A stretch of 64,000 bases of DNA from Planctomycetaceae bacterium. GTDB lineage: Bacteria; Planctomycetota; Planctomycetia; Planctomycetales; Planctomycetaceae. The position numbers and the translations under genes are program-made. This document shows positions 28,028 through 36,887 of the stretch, one piece after another; position 1 is the first letter of the stretch; the number at the start of each line of letters is the position of its first letter. The notes under the pieces were generated by a model. That model searched no databases, was not told where the DNA came from, and saw only the letters and a program-made list of their open reading frames with translations. Where the stretch lies: contig JAKFUF010000008.1 in NCBI GenBank assembly GCA_021732845.1, positions 62,001 to 126,000 on the forward strand, given 5' to 3'.

Positions 28028-28285
28028 CAGTTGTCGAGTCTCGGCGCGGCTTCAGGCAGCTTGCTGTTGCCGCGGCAGGTCATGCGCGAATTCGAATGAC
28101 GCCGCATTACCCGGCTCGACACATCTTGCCGCAGCGTCAGTCAATCATCGTAGGCTGCCTGACCAACCGTTCGCAAGCGTCCCATGGATTCGGGGATTCG
28201 GCGATTCGGCGATTCGGCGGCGCGATGCCGCGCGAATTGAAACGGACGGGCACAAATCCGCCGGGGACCCCGTGAGTGGATGACC

Positions 28286-28342
28286 GCTCACCCGACCGCT
28301 CGCGCCGTACCGCTAAAATCGGACGGCTCGCGCCGTACCGCT
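28286..28342. repeat. Two copies of a REP-like GC-rich repeat
   Basis: The copy at 28286-28314 and the copy at 28320-28342 share CGCTCGCGCCGTACCGCT or its close variant, with 5 bases between them. They resemble, in reverse complement, the repeats at 63.06-63.17 kb. They lie in the gap upstream of the sigma gene. Confidence 0.7.
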
Positions 28343-28360
28343 TCAAATCATACGGCTCCC

Positions 28361-28404
28361 AAAAAACGAGACACCCCGCTGATGCCAGGCACCAGCGGGG
28401 TGTA
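28361..28404 (-). terminator. Rho-independent terminator of the HTH-acidic-repeat gene
   Basis: On the minus strand, ACACCCCGCTG pairs perfectly with CAGCGGGGTGT and is followed by CTCG and six T residues. The hairpin starts about 42 bases past the stop codon at 28446. Confidence 0.8.
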
Positions 28405-28445
28405 AGTCTCAATCGAAAATCTGTCTTCGAAAATCGAAAATCAAC

Positions 28446-29993
28446 TTATCCGAAGAAGCCCTTCAGCATGTCCAACACCACGCCGCCCAGTGGATTGCGG
28501 TTGGCGACATCCGTGTGCCACATGCTGTTGACCAGATCGAAGATGACGGTGCCGCAGACAAGCATCACTACGGTAGACAAACCCAGTCCGACGACCGTCC
28601 CGGCGTCCCAATCGTGTTCGACGGCGGCGACGGTGGCCCGTGGGTTGTACTCGAGTTCGGAGTGGCTCTCACCGGTTTCGACATCGTCGAAATCGTCGTC
28701 GTCGGCACCGAAGACATCTTCCATCTCTTCCAGTTCGTCGTCCTCACCGGCCTCAGCCGCGACCTCCACGGAGGCATCGTCATCTTCGAAGACCGCCGCT
28801 TCCAGCGATTCGCTGGAGGAACGGGCCTTTTTCGAAGCGGTGAAGTCTTCGATCTCGTCGTCCTCGTCGAGCGTGATGACGCTGGTGTGGTCGACGGACG
28901 AGTCGCTGATGCCGTAACTGCTGTCACTTCCGTCGCCGCTGCCGCTGTCGTCCAGCAGGGGAACTTCGAGATTCGTGTCGATGAGGTCGTCGCTGCCCGG
29001 CAGCGGAACGTCCATCATCGGTGTCGTCAGTTTGGCACCCGGCTTCTTGCCCTTCGGGGGTGCCTTCGGTGCCAGTTCGTCCTCGGAAAGTTCCAGAGAG
29101 ATTCCACTGTCATCCTTCAGGGCCGGCTTTCCGCGACCCTTGGGGGCCTTCTGCTTTCCGGAAAGTTCGTCTTCCGACAGTTCCAGCGAAATACCGCTGT
29201 CGGCAGTCGCATCCAGGGAGATGCCGCTGTCGCTGGCGAGATTCAGCGCACTGTCCGAAGCGAGAGAAATCCCGCTGTCGTCGGGACGCTGCAGCGAGAT
29301 GCCGCTGTCGCCCACGAGGGAAATCCCGCTGTCATCGCTGAGAACCGACTCTTCGTCGTCACGCGGCGGCAGGTCGATGGTCTCGTCGGCACCCTGCCCA
29401 GGACGGAGCATCTTGGTGGATTCGAACTGCGGGATGAGTTTGACATCGCTGTCCGAGTCTCCGACTCCCAGTTCGATCTCCGAAATCGACTGCTCGCCCA
29501 CCAGCTTCACGTCACTGTCGCTGCCGGTGAGAATATTGGGGGAATTGTTGGCCAGCGTGACATCGCTGCCGGGATCTTTCTTCACTTCACCCGCCAGTTG
29601 AACGTCACTGTCCGAGTCGGACATGGAACTGGCATCGGTATCGCTGACCAGCGGCATGTCGTCGAAAATCAGCCGCACGTCGCTGTCGGAGCCACTGTCG
29701 TCGGTCGGCCCCCCCCCGCGACGGATCACCGTCGGCTGCTCGCTGAGAATATCCTCGTCCAGCACCAGATCCGAACCCTCGTCCGAGGTGTTGAGTGTCC
29801 CCAGGCCCAGACTGGAGTCGTCTTTACTCAGCTTGAAGGCCGTGACATCTTCCGCCTTGAATTTCCAGGTGCCGCGATCGGCAAACCCCCGGATCTCGCC
29901 CTGTTCACGCGCTCGCAGCAGGGCGCTCACCTCCATTTGCAGGAGTTGGGCGGCTTCTTCCACGCTGAGATACTTCTTCAACGGCTCCGACAT
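28446..29993 (-). CDS. Excisionase-type HTH protein with acidic DSGISL repeats and C-terminal membrane helix
   Basis: The protein has 515 residues. GGAG lies 7 bases before the ATG at 29993. Residues 1-55 form an excisionase/MerR-type helix-turn-helix (KYLSVEEAAQLLQMEVSALL, then FADRGTWKFKAEDV). The middle ~390 residues are very acidic, Ser/Asp-rich and repetitive, with recurring SDSDVKL and DSGISL units. A single hydrophobic helix near the C-terminus (GLGLSTVVMLVCGTVIFDLV) ends the protein. The predicted arrangement is a DNA-binding domain held at the inner membrane by a long disordered tether. A terminator follows. The family appears confined to planctomycetes as far as I know; target and function are unknown. 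Confidence 0.72.
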   Translation of the reverse strand: MSEPLKKYLSVEEAAQLLQMEVSALLRAREQGEIRGFADRGTWKFKAEDVTAFKLSKDDSSLGLGTLNTSDEGSDLVLDEDILSEQPTVIRRGGGPTDDSGSDSDVRLIFDDMPLVSDTDASSMSDSDSDVQLAGEVKKDPGSDVTLANNSPNILTGSDSDVKLVGEQSISEIELGVGDSDSDVKLIPQFESTKMLRPGQGADETIDLPPRDDEESVLSDDSGISLVGDSGISLQRPDDSGISLASDSALNLASDSGISLDATADSGISLELSEDELSGKQKAPKGRGKPALKDDSGISLELSEDELAPKAPPKGKKPGAKLTTPMMDVPLPGSDDLIDTNLEVPLLDDSGSGDGSDSSYGISDSSVDHTSVITLDEDDEIEDFTASKKARSSSESLEAAVFEDDDASVEVAAEAGEDDELEEMEDVFGADDDDFDDVETGESHSELEYNPRATVAAVEHDWDAGTVVGLGLSTVVMLVCGTVIFDLVNSMWHTDVANRNPLGGVVLDMLKGFFG

Positions 29994-30374
29994 ATACGGC
30001 TCCGGCGATCCCCGCAGGGACTTTCACGTGACAGGCAATGAACGGAATTCGAACCCGAAGTTGACGCGTCAGTTGGCACCGGATGGAACCGCCCGGCACA
30101 CTTTCCGCAGCATACCCATCAATTCTAAGCGGCAACTCACGACATGCAAGCACTTATCCTGCCGATCGTCAGGTTTTCGGCCCGCCAAGTCCCAGAATCT
30201 GCACCGCCGGCAGATTCGCTTTTTGGGATCCATCCGAAATGGAACGGACGCCGCGACACAATTGGCCAAAAACGCAGCAGTTGAAAATCGTGATCGTCAA
30301 CGTCACGATGTCCCGCCACAGTCACTGCCGCGCAAGTCATTTCCATTGGCGCACGTCACCTGAGGCCAGGCAGC
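29994..30374. other. Gap between divergent genes
   Basis: This 381-base stretch separates the HTH-acidic-repeat gene and the sulfatase gene, which are transcribed away from each other, so both promoters should lie here. I find no clear -35/-10 pair, hairpin or open frame worth reporting. Confidence 0.45.
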
Positions 30375-31922
30375 ATGTCCCGCACGCTCTGTTTGACGCT
30401 CGTATTCCTCGCCGGGCTCTGTGGGTCTGCCAGGGTTGACGCCGCCGAAAAACCGCAGCCGAACATCGTGTTCATTTTCACGGATGACCTGACGTGCCAG
30501 GCGGTCAGTTCCTATGGTGACGGGCGAAAGCTTCTGGACACGCCCAACTTCGACCGCATTGGTCGCGAGGGGATGCGGTTCGACCGCTGCCTGGTCACCA
30601 ATTCCATCTGTGGACCGAGCCGGGCCACGATCCTCACGGGTAAGTACTCGCACGTCAACGGCTTCTACAACAACAGCAACAGCCAGTTTGATGGCACCCA
30701 GCAGACCTTTCCCAAGCTGTTGCAGGGGGCCGGCTATGCGACGGCGATGATCGGCAAATGGCACCTCGGCAGCAACCCCACCGGCTTCGACGAGTGGCAC
30801 ATCCTGCCGGGCCAGGGGATCTATTACAACCCGCCGATGATTCACAACGGCCAGCGGGTCAAGCATGCCGGATACGTCTCGGACATCATCACCGACCTCT
30901 CCATCGAGTGGCTCAAAACCCGCGACAAATCGAAGCCGTTTTTGCTGATGACTCAGCACAAGGCCCCGCACCGCGAATGGGCGCCCGCCCTGCGGCATCT
31001 CGGATGGGACCAGGACCGCAAACACCAAGAGCCGGAAACCCTGTTCGATGACTTTGCCGGCCGCAGCCAGGCGGTCCGCGACCATGACATGGGGATCGAC
31101 CGGACGTTTACTGATCTGGACGCCAAGTTGGTGCCGCCACCGGGAATCACTCCCGAGCAGCTCAAGACGTGGAACGCCTACTACGAGCCCCGCAACGCCG
31201 CTTATCGCGAAGCGAAGCTCACTGGCAAGGATCTCGTCCGCTGGCGGTATCAGCGGTACATGCACGACTACCTCGGCTGTGTGAAGGGTGTCGACGAAAA
31301 CGTTGGCCGGCTGCTGCAGTTCCTGGATGAGAGCGGGCTGGCCGAGAATACTGTGGTTGTGTTCTCGTCCGATCAGGGCTTTTTTCTTGGCGAACATGGC
31401 TGGTTCGACAAGCGGTGGATCTTTGAAGAATCGCTGCGGACGCCGCTGATGGTCCGCTGGCCGGGAGTGACGTCACCCAAGAGCGTCAGCAACCAGATTG
31501 TTTCGCTGATCGATTTTGCCGGAACGTTTCTGGAAATCGCCGGCCAGCCGGTTCCCGCCGACATGCAGGGCCGCAGTCTGGTGCCACTTTTAAAGGGCCA
31601 GACTCCCGCCGACTGGCGGCAGAGTTTGTACTACCACTACTACGAATTTCCCGTTCCGCATCATGTCCGCCCGCACCGCGGCGTGGTCACCGACCGCTAC
31701 AAACTGGTCCACTATTACAAGCCGGATCTCGACGAGTGGGAACTCCTCGATCGTCAGGCCGATCCGCTCGAGGTGAGGAATTTCCATGCGGATCCTGCAT
31801 ACGCCGAAACGGTGAAGCAACTGCACAGGGAACTTGAGCGGCTGCGGGCCGAAGTGAAAGACACGGCCGAGCCGCCCCGCGCTGCCTACGGCAACCAGCC
31901 GTTTGCCAATGAAAAGAAATAG
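30375..31922 (+). CDS. Cys-type sulfatase
   Basis: The protein has 515 residues. A signal peptide ([19 protein letters not shown]) precedes the sulfatase fold, which starts [20 protein letters not shown] with the first metal-binding Asp pair. The active-site motif is CGPSR with Cys79, the residue converted to formylglycine, followed by ATILTGKY. A later metal site is [14 protein letters not shown]. The enzyme would hydrolyse sulfate esters, probably of algal polysaccharides, in the periplasm or outside. A generating enzyme for formylglycine is not in this window. Length is normal. Substrate class cannot be assigned. Confidence 0.9.
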   Translation: MSRTLCLTLVFLAGLCGSARVDAAEKPQPNIVFIFTDDLTCQAVSSYGDGRKLLDTPNFDRIGREGMRFDRCLVTNSICGPSRATILTGKYSHVNGFYNNSNSQFDGTQQTFPKLLQGAGYATAMIGKWHLGSNPTGFDEWHILPGQGIYYNPPMIHNGQRVKHAGYVSDIITDLSIEWLKTRDKSKPFLLMTQHKAPHREWAPALRHLGWDQDRKHQEPETLFDDFAGRSQAVRDHDMGIDRTFTDLDAKLVPPPGITPEQLKTWNAYYEPRNAAYREAKLTGKDLVRWRYQRYMHDYLGCVKGVDENVGRLLQFLDESGLAENTVVVFSSDQGFFLGEHGWFDKRWIFEESLRTPLMVRWPGVTSPKSVSNQIVSLIDFAGTFLEIAGQPVPADMQGRSLVPLLKGQTPADWRQSLYYHYYEFPVPHHVRPHRGVVTDRYKLVHYYKPDLDEWELLDRQADPLEVRNFHADPAYAETVKQLHRELERLRAEVKDTAEPPRAAYGNQPFANEKK

Positions 31923-31979
31923 CTTTATTCTCACACCCGTCGTTCTCCGCTCCCTTCTGGTCCCCTTTCGGACGATGTG

Positions 31980-33146
31980 ATGTCGAAGAAGAAAACCGAC
32001 GCCCCCGCCACCCCTGCTGCCTCCGGCGCACCCGCGGCTTCCAACGGCATCGCCAGCGGCGCGGCGGCCGCCATGTTGCGGGCACCCGCCGAACTGATGT
32101 TCGCCCACGAGTTGGAAGCGCTCATTCAGAACGACAAGTACGACAAGCCACCCGGCTGGAAAATGTCCCCCCGCGCGGTGCTGACTTACATCTGCGGCGG
32201 CAAGGCCGGCAGCCTGGATATCTCGCCCAAATACATCGGCTACCAGCGGCTGGTGGAAATTGCCATCTCCACGCTGGTCACCGACCGGGCCCTGCTGCTG
32301 ATCGGCGAACCGGGGACCGCCAAGTCGTGGCTCTCCGAACATCTCGCCGCCGCGATCAACGGCGATTCGACCAAGGTCGTGCAGGGCACCGCCGGAACGA
32401 CGGAAGAACAGATCCGCTACACGTGGAACTATGCCATGCTCATCGCGCATGGCCCGAGCCACGACGCGTTGATCAAAAGCCCGATCTTTCGGTCGATGGA
32501 ATCGGGATCGCTGGCCCGCTTCGAGGAAATCACCCGCACAGCCTCCGAAGTCCAGGACGCTCTGATCTCGATCATGTCCGAGAAGCGGATCTCGGTGCCG
32601 GAACTGGCCACCGAAGTTCCCGCCGCCAAGGGTTTTTCCATTATCGCCACGGCCAATACCCGCGACCGCGGCGTCAACGACATGTCCGCCGCGCTCAAGC
32701 GGCGGTTCAACATCGTGGTGCTGCCGACGCCCAACACCCTCGAGACGGAGATCGACATTGTCCGCAAGCGGGTGAAAGAGCTGGCCGCGAATCTCGAACT
32801 CAAGGCTCAGCTTCCCGCCGAAGACGCCATCGAAAAAGTGGTCACCATCTTCCGCGAACTGCGGACCGGCCAGACGCTCGACGGCAAGAACAAGCTCAAG
32901 ACACCTTCAGGCGTGCTCTCGACCGCCGAAGCGATCTCGGTCCTGGCCAACAGCATGGCGCTCGCCGGCAACTTTGGCACCGGTGAGGTCACCGCCCACG
33001 ACATCGCCGCCGGACTGCAGGGGTCAATCGTTAAAGACGAAGAGAAAGACAAGACCGTGTGGCACGAATACCTGTCCAACGTGCTGAAGAAGCGCGGTGC
33101 CGAATGGCGGCCACTGTTCACGGCGTGCGCGGAGCACAATGAGTAG
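31980..33146 (+). CDS. MoxR-type AAA+ ATPase of a MoxR-DUF5682 pair
   Basis: The protein has 388 residues from the ATG at 31980. After an Ala-rich N-terminus come Walker A (LLIGEPGTAKSWLSEHL), FEEITRTASEVQDALISIMS (Walker B region), ATANTRDRGVNDMSAALKRR (sensor and arginine finger region) and a helical lid. MoxR ATPases act as chaperone-like remodellers, normally with a VWA protein. The DUF5682 gene follows after 156 bases. From family knowledge, this pair is part of MoxR-VWA-type clusters, which have been discussed as biological-conflict or stress systems. No VWA or SWIM zinc-finger gene is beside it here. Confidence 0.85.
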   Translation: MSKKKTDAPATPAASGAPAASNGIASGAAAAMLRAPAELMFAHELEALIQNDKYDKPPGWKMSPRAVLTYICGGKAGSLDISPKYIGYQRLVEIAISTLVTDRALLLIGEPGTAKSWLSEHLAAAINGDSTKVVQGTAGTTEEQIRYTWNYAMLIAHGPSHDALIKSPIFRSMESGSLARFEEITRTASEVQDALISIMSEKRISVPELATEVPAAKGFSIIATANTRDRGVNDMSAALKRRFNIVVLPTPNTLETEIDIVRKRVKELAANLELKAQLPAEDAIEKVVTIFRELRTGQTLDGKNKLKTPSGVLSTAEAISVLANSMALAGNFGTGEVTAHDIAAGLQGSIVKDEEKDKTVWHEYLSNVLKKRGAEWRPLFTACAEHNE

Positions 33147-33160
33147 GGAGGGAATGACGC

Positions 33161-33282
33161 AATGACCCAATGACCAATGCGTTGGGGCGAATCGCTTCAG
33201 GATGGATGAACGCATGATTGTGTCGGTGCAGCAGAGCCGGATCAAAAGCATTGGTCATTGATTCATTGGTCATTGGGTCATT
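33161..33282. repeat. Perfect 19-base inverted arms (AATGACC words)
   Basis: The 19 bases at 33161-33179 and the reverse complement of 33264-33282 are identical. The arms consist of AATGACC/AATGACC-like words, with further words just outside the left arm (from 33153) and inside the right arm (from 33249). They enclose about 84 bases in the gap between the MoxR and DUF5682 genes. Confidence 0.85.
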
Positions 33283-33302
33283 CTTCCAAAGATTTGTCGC
33301 AC

Positions 33303-36059
33303 ATGGGAACTCAACCCAACATCCACGTCTTCGGCGTCCGCCACCTCTCTCCCTCCGGAGCCTGGCATCTGCGGCGGTTTCTCGACCAGGTGCGGCCGAA
33401 GGTCGTCCTGATTGAGGGGTTGGCCGATGCCGAGGAGCTGATCGCGGACATCACGCGGAAGGCGACGAAGCCACCGATCGCCATTCTGGCCTACACCGAC
33501 AGCCTGCCAGTGCGGACGCTGGTCTATCCCCTGGCACGCTACAGCCCCGAGTATCAGGCGCTGGTCTGGGCCAAGGAGAATGACGCGAAGGTCGAGTTCA
33601 TCGATCTGCCGTCAGACATCTTTCTGGCACTGCAGGATGTTGAAGAGGAACTGCGGCAGAAGGCGCTCCAGGCCTTGAAGGAGAAGGCAGAAGCTGACGC
33701 GGGGTCGGAAGACGCAGAAGGAGACGGAGGCGACGATGCAGACGGTGATACTCCGACAGCCGAGCCTGGCGCACCGCACAGTGAGCGAGGAACCCCGACA
33801 GCGGATGAAGAAGGCGGCGCAAGCCGCCCATCCGCGCCAGGGGTTCCGCAGCGAGCAAAACCTACCAGTGAGCGAGGAACCCCGACAGCGGATGAAGAAG
33901 GCGGCGCAAGCCGCCCATCCGCGCCAGGGGTTCCGCAGCGAGCAAAACCTACCAGTGAGCGAGGAACCCCGACAGCGGATGAAGAAGGCGGCGCAAGCCG
34001 CCCATCCGCGCCAGGGGTTCCGCAGCGAGCAAAACTTACCAGTGAGCGAGGAACCCCGACAGCGGATGAAGAAGGCGGCGCAAGCCGCCCATCCGCGCCA
34101 GGGGTTCCGCAGCGAGCAAAACTTACCAGTGAGGAACCAGACCACACACCAGAGCCGACATTTTCCACCTACGAAGAGTTCGCCCGGCTGGCAGGCGAGA
34201 ACGACTACGAAACCTACTGGGAGCGGCATTTCGAGCACAATTTGAGCGAGGATGCATATCGCCGGGCGTCTTATGAATTCGGGCAGTCGCTGCGCGACTT
34301 GGAGCAGGATGCGCCACGCTGGCGGGCGGAGAACCTGGTCCGCGAGGCATACATGCGCCGCAGGATTCAGCAGACGATCAAGTCTGGCGTGAAGCCCGAG
34401 AAGATCGTGGCGGTGGTGGGGGCGTTCCATGCGCCGGTGCTGAGCCACGAGCATCCACCGATGACGGACGAGGAACTCAACTCGCTGCGGCGGCGCGGCA
34501 GCAAGCTGACGCTGATGCCGTACTCGTATTTCAAGCTGTCGTCGCAGTCGGGATACGGGGCGGGCAATCATGCGCCGGCCTATTTCGAACTGATGTGGGA
34601 GGCGATGGAACACGGCGACCTGCCCGGGCTGCCCTCCAAGTATCTCTCGCTGATCGCGCGCCATGTCCGCGACGATGGCACCCACCGTTCAACCGCCGAA
34701 GTCATCGAAGGGGTGCGGCTGGCGACCACATTGTCGGCCATGAAAGACGGTTCGGCCCCGACGCTGGCCGACCTGCGCGACGCCGCGATCACGCTGATCG
34801 GTCATGGCGAACTGTCCACCATCAAGGACGCCGTGGCTCGCGTCGATGTCGGCACCGCCATTGGCGAACTGCCCAAGGGGGTGAGCCGGACCTCGATCCA
34901 AAGCGACTTTGAACGTGAGCTGATCCGGCTGAAGCTGGAGAAATACAAGACCGCGGTGAAGCAGGATCTGACGCTGGATTTGCGGGAGAACCGCCGCGCC
35001 AAGACGGATGAGGGGGCGTTTCTCGACCTGAACCGCTCGTCCTTCCTGCACCGCCTGCGGCTCCTGGAAATTGGCTTTGCCGTGCCGGCCCGCAGCGGGC
35101 AGGAGTCGGTGACTTGGGCGGAAAAATGGGTCGTGCAATGGACGCCCGAGTCTGAGATCGCCCTGGTCGAGGCGGTGCTGCTGGGTGAAACCGTCGAATT
35201 GGCAACCGGCTACAAGTTCCGCAATAAATTGGAGCTGTGCACGTCGATCGCCGAGGCCGCCGGTCTGGTACGCGACGCCTGCCAGTGCGGACTGATGCAG
35301 TCGATGGATCTGGCCCGCCACCGCCTGCAGCATCTGGCGACTGAATCCTCCAGCTTCGAAGCCGTGGCTCACGCCGACCGCGAACTCGGCATGATCGCCC
35401 GTTATGGAGATGTCCGAAAGTTCGACCCCGCCCCGCTCATTCCGCTCATTCAAGAGCTGTTCGTGCAGGGCTCGCTGGCCCTGTACGCCGCCTCCAATTG
35501 CGACAACGACGCCGCCAAAAAGCTGGTGCGCGGGATGGATGACCTGAACAAGGTGAGCCTCGAATACACGGACGTCGTCGAAGAGCAGTTGTGGATTGAC
35601 AGCCTGCAGAAGCTGGCGGACAGCGATGACCGGAACCCGCTGGCCTCTGGCTACGCCTGCGCGATCCTGCTGGAGCGCGGGCTGATTGCCAATGAAGACC
35701 TCGCCCGCGAGGTCTCCCGCCGCATCTCTCCGGGCATTCCCGCCGACCTGGGCGCGGGTTGGTTCGAAGGGCTGGCCGGACGTAACCGTTACGCGCTGCT
35801 GGCGCGGCAGCCGCTGTGGGAGCAGTTGGGCGAATACGTTTCCGGCCTGGAGGAGGACCAGTTTCGCCGGGCGTTGGTGTTTCTGCGCCGGGCCTTTGGC
35901 GGCTTTAGCCCCCACGAGAAACGGCAGATTGCCGAGAACCTAGGCCAGTACTGGGGTGTCAATGAGGACGAGGCCAGCGAGGCCCTCTCGGGGCCGTTGA
36001 CCGAGCAGGAAGAGCAAACGCTGCAGGATTTGAACGAGTTCAATTTCGACGACATCTGA
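33303..36059 (+). CDS. DUF5682 (TIKI/TraB-like) protein with in-frame repeats
   Basis: The protein has 918 residues from the ATG at 33303 (MGTQPNIHVFGVRHLSPSG); the frame before it is non-coding. Two GxxH motifs are visible: GVRH at 11-14 and GAFH at 373-376. Together with VVLIEG near residue 40, they resemble the paired motifs of the TIKI/TraB/ChaN-like hydrolase superfamily; I infer that relation. Residues 160-275 are four copies of a 29-residue unit (SERGTPTADEEGGASRPSAP then GVPQRAKPT) inserted between two conserved blocks, probably disordered. The C-terminal ~500 residues are helical. The gene follows a MoxR ATPase and probably works with it. Start codon context is weak. Confidence 0.8.
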   Translation: MGTQPNIHVFGVRHLSPSGAWHLRRFLDQVRPKVVLIEGLADAEELIADITRKATKPPIAILAYTDSLPVRTLVYPLARYSPEYQALVWAKENDAKVEFIDLPSDIFLALQDVEEELRQKALQALKEKAEADAGSEDAEGDGGDDADGDTPTAEPGAPHSERGTPTADEEGGASRPSAPGVPQRAKPTSERGTPTADEEGGASRPSAPGVPQRAKPTSERGTPTADEEGGASRPSAPGVPQRAKLTSERGTPTADEEGGASRPSAPGVPQRAKLTSEEPDHTPEPTFSTYEEFARLAGENDYETYWERHFEHNLSEDAYRRASYEFGQSLRDLEQDAPRWRAENLVREAYMRRRIQQTIKSGVKPEKIVAVVGAFHAPVLSHEHPPMTDEELNSLRRRGSKLTLMPYSYFKLSSQSGYGAGNHAPAYFELMWEAMEHGDLPGLPSKYLSLIARHVRDDGTHRSTAEVIEGVRLATTLSAMKDGSAPTLADLRDAAITLIGHGELSTIKDAVARVDVGTAIGELPKGVSRTSIQSDFERELIRLKLEKYKTAVKQDLTLDLRENRRAKTDEGAFLDLNRSSFLHRLRLLEIGFAVPARSGQESVTWAEKWVVQWTPESEIALVEAVLLGETVELATGYKFRNKLELCTSIAEAAGLVRDACQCGLMQSMDLARHRLQHLATESSSFEAVAHADRELGMIARYGDVRKFDPAPLIPLIQELFVQGSLALYAASNCDNDAAKKLVRGMDDLNKVSLEYTDVVEEQLWIDSLQKLADSDDRNPLASGYACAILLERGLIANEDLAREVSRRISPGIPADLGAGWFEGLAGRNRYALLARQPLWEQLGEYVSGLEEDQFRRALVFLRRAFGGFSPHEKRQIAENLGQYWGVNEDEASEALSGPLTEQEEQTLQDLNEFNFDDI
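33780..34127 (+). repeat. Four 87-base tandem repeats, each a palindrome, inside a CDS
   Basis: Copies begin at 33780, 33867, 33954 and 34041, with a fifth partial start (AGTGAGGAACCAG) at 34128. Copies 1 and 2 encode KPT at the end, 3 and 4 KLT; otherwise they look identical. In each unit GGAACCCC pairs with GGGGTTCC, GCGGATG with CATCCGC and GGCGGC with GCCGCC around a GCAA loop. In copy 1 the hairpin spans 33789-33847. The unit is 29 codons, so the frame is kept. Confidence 0.95.
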
Positions 36060-36060
36060 C

Positions 36061-36110
36061 CAGGGTCGTCACCACGACAACTGACCAGGGTCGTCACCAC
36101 GACATCTGAC
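36061..36110. repeat. 25-base tandem duplication just after a stop codon
   Basis: The units 36061-36085 and 36086-36110 differ at one position. Each holds GTCG and CGAC arms around TCACCA and ends CTGAC, the same bases that end the DUF5682 gene and contain its stop codon, so the array probably arose by duplicating the end of the gene. Confidence 0.8.
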
Positions 36111-36163
36111 CGAATTGTACTGGGCCACATCTTTCTTTCGACCCTTATTTTGAGAGTTCTTGC

Positions 36164-36691
36164 ATGACCATTGAAGCCAAGTGCCCCTCTTGCGGAAAAC
36201 GTCTGAAGGCCAAGGATGAGATGGCCGGCAGGAAGGCCAAATGTCCGGCCTGCGGCTCGGCGGTGCAGCTTCCCGAGGTGATTTACGATGCGGACGAAGT
36301 CGAGGCGGACCCATTCTCCGAACTGCCCGACGAATCCAGCCAACCCGATGCGCCACCCGACATGAAGGAGTGCCGGGAATGTGGCGAGATGATTCTCAAG
36401 GGTGCGAAGAAGTGCCGGTATTGCGGAACACGGCTGGGCAAAAAGGCCACACCGACATACCAGAGCCGTCCGGCCTATTCTTCGTCCTCGTCATCTGGCA
36501 GCGACGATGAGGGCATGACCGCCGTCGACTGGCTGCTCTGCTTTCTCTGCCCGGGGATCGCGTGCATTGTGGGCGTGATCCGGCTGATTCAAGGAAAACC
36601 CTCCGGCGGCATGATGATCGGCATGTCATTTGTCATCCCAACGGTGATGGGTGTCGTGATCAAGGCCTTGAACGTCATCCTCAATCAGTGA
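36164..36691 (+). CDS. Double zinc-ribbon membrane protein
   Basis: The protein has 175 residues. The first zinc ribbon is CPSCGKRLK...CPACGSAV (about residues 7-35) and the second CRECGEMILKGAKKCRYCGTRL (in two CxxC parts, about 70-90). A Ser-rich linker follows, then one or two hydrophobic segments (AVDWLLCFLCPGIACIVGVI, about 123-142, and MIGMSFVIPTVMGVVIKALN). Four cysteines per ribbon are intact. The metal-binding half should lie in the cytoplasm. The partner is unknown. It lies 104 bases after the DUF5682 gene and could belong to the same transcript, though the tandem repeat between them makes this uncertain. Confidence 0.7.
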   Translation: MTIEAKCPSCGKRLKAKDEMAGRKAKCPACGSAVQLPEVIYDADEVEADPFSELPDESSQPDAPPDMKECRECGEMILKGAKKCRYCGTRLGKKATPTYQSRPAYSSSSSSGSDDEGMTAVDWLLCFLCPGIACIVGVIRLIQGKPSGGMMIGMSFVIPTVMGVVIKALNVILNQ

Positions 36692-36714
36692 CCGCACTCT
36701 GTTTTACACTGCAT

Positions 36715-36786
36715 GACTCGGGGACACCTGTCGCGGATCCGCTCGATGTCGCTTGCTCCAAGATCCGCTGGCGGTGTCCCGGAGTC
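36715..36786. mobile_element. MITE-like 72-base element, copy 1
   Basis: The ends GACTCGGGGACACC and GGTGTCCCGGAGTC form a 14-base terminal inverted repeat with one mismatch. The interior (CTGTCGCGGATCCGCTCGAT to the right end) matches, over nearly the full length, the reverse complement of the element at 39391-39461. It lies in the gap before the FlgI-like gene. No transposase is present. Confidence 0.65.
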
Positions 36787-36887
36787 ACCCCAGGCGATGG
36801 GGTCGCACGGCTGAGGCAAATGGGTTGCCTCCCCATGCCGCCACGGGCTGGGTGACCGTTCGTTTCAGCACAAATCGCACCTTCACA

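Noticed and set aside
33736-34245. A second open frame through the tandem repeats
   Set aside because: Because the unit is a multiple of three, all frames without a stop in one unit stay open; this frame has no sense outside the array.
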